Shown here piece after piece: positions 63,300-64,000 of a stretch of DNA of 64,000 bases. Origin of the DNA: Spongospora subterranea f. sp. subterranea (Eukaryota > Endomyxa: Phytomyxea > Phytomyxea > Plasmodiophorida); contig JAUGWO010000208.1 in the NCBI GenBank assembly GCA_049724395.1, forward strand, positions 28,163 through 92,162, read 5' to 3'. The position numbers and the translations under genes were made by a program. The notes under the pieces are model-generated. The model searched no databases. It was not told the origin of the DNA and was given only the letters and a program-made list of their open reading frames with translations. Every line of letters starts with the position of its first letter. The first letter of the stretch is position 1.

Positions 63300-64000
63300 C
63301 AGGATGCGTCTGATGAAATTGAACAATACAATCCTTTAGAGCGGGTGTGGCGGAAAAGAGTAGCGATGATGAGGGTTCCCAAGTACAATCCGAGACGTCA
63401 AAACCCTTCCCAGTCTACCTGATACCGCTGTTGACCACGTAAACGTCGCGAAGCAATGATATCTTCAACCTCATAAAGAGGCTGTTGGCTATCGTCTAAG
63501 GTAAACGGTGGTGGTTTACGTTGTTTGCGACCAGGCAGTTGATTCTCGATATAGGGCTCTGGTCGCCAACAATGAAAAACGCAGTGCAATCTGGAGTCTT
63601 TCGGAAGATCAGCTCATAATCAACAGGGTTAACTATTCGAACAATAATTAAAGGGCCTAACCGCTTCTCAGAAAGCCTGTCACAAGGCACTTGGAAGGGA
63701 CCGAATCGCGAATTTACCACACATTATTGCCAATGATAAATTCGTGATGTGTTCGACGTTTCCTATCGGCAAAACGCTTCATATTATCCACGGATTTCCG
63801 TAAGGTCGATTGAAGACCGAGTGTTAACATCGTGAAGATGGGAAATCACTCCACAGTGAACTGGACATGATCCACTACGTGGAACTCGCAAATCATGCCG
63901 AACGTGGAATCCATAATTCGCGTGGAAAGGAGAGATTCCAGTTGAAGAATCGAAAGAGTGTACGCGAATTCAGCCATGGGTAGAATATCCACCCCAGGAT
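63300..64000 (-). pseudogene. chromovirus pol end (integrase tail and chromodomain), minus strand, runs off the window
   Basis: The minus strand, entering at the right edge, reads ILPMAEFAYTLS, then RKSVDNMKRFADRKRRTHHE (integrase C-terminal end), and at 63,398-63,589 FHCWRPEPYIENQLPG, followed by a chromodomain-like YEVEDIIASRRLRGQQRYQV, DWEGF. The same architecture as the chromovirus ending at 32.5 kb (IVNEVLDSRWYRN...DWEGYPPSERSWEP), but a different family by sequence. In-frame stops near 63,720 show decay. Confidence 0.72.

Overview
This window is nuclear DNA from a TE-rich microbial eukaryote. The signs are split genes with short GT-AG introns (46 to about 320 nt), an N-terminally membrane-anchored PXA-PX protein, a 12-exon haem catalase and a family-61-type glycosyltransferase, set in a dense mosaic of eukaryotic transposable elements. 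I cannot place the organism. The mix of chromovirus, Copia, MULE, PIF/Harbinger, mariner and Tnp2-like elements fits a protist or early-diverging fungus-like lineage better than a prokaryote or animal, but that is inference. I saw no rRNA, CRISPR or convincing tRNA gene. All intact genes read sensibly with the standard code.

Layout. 0-3.3 kb: a PXA-PX (sorting-nexin-like) gene running off the left edge, a 41-bp tandem repeat, and a LEA-like repeat protein. 3.7-8.4 kb: broken PIF/Harbinger fragments around inverted Gypsy debris. 9.5-11.6 kb: an intact five-exon GT61-type glycosyltransferase gene. 13.8-16.9 kb: a long minus-strand gene of unknown, TE-like family with an internal inverted duplication. 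17.1-20.9 kb: a DNA transposon with TIRs of about 130 bp that carries both an integrase-type (DDE) transposase and an atypical alpha-kinase gene. 21.1-23.3 kb: the catalase gene, about 0.2 kb from that transposon. 23.4-25.0 kb: a MULE. 25.18-27.84 kb: a nearly complete PIF/Harbinger element with TIRs and a TTA target duplication. 28.6-29.6 kb: a second MULE, cut off by a 5'-truncated chromovirus (29.6-32.7 kb).

33.3-53.3 kb is one very large palindrome centred near 40.8 kb. Each outer arm holds a truncated Gypsy element (gag-protease-RT) followed by a LINE-like endonuclease region. The outer arms are nearly identical and the inner part is more diverged. A full-length Copia element (48,156-53,165) with apparently identical 160-bp LTRs and a GTTTC target duplication sits in the right arm only, so it arrived after the palindrome formed. 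53.3-64 kb holds a Gypsy integrase tail, SINE-like repeats (one with an 11-bp target duplication inside a Gypsy gene), two inverted mariner fragments, satellite-like repeats, a decayed Tnp2-like transposase with a perfect 48-bp palindrome, another DDE transposase fragment, and the end of a minus-strand chromovirus.

Only four genes look like ordinary host genes: PXA-PX, LEA-like, GT61 and catalase. Two of them carry one single-base frameshift in a homopolymer or C-rich run, which looks more like sequencing error than decay. The most unusual item is the transposon carrying an alpha-kinase; the second is the palindrome. All domain calls are from reading motifs by eye, with no database search.
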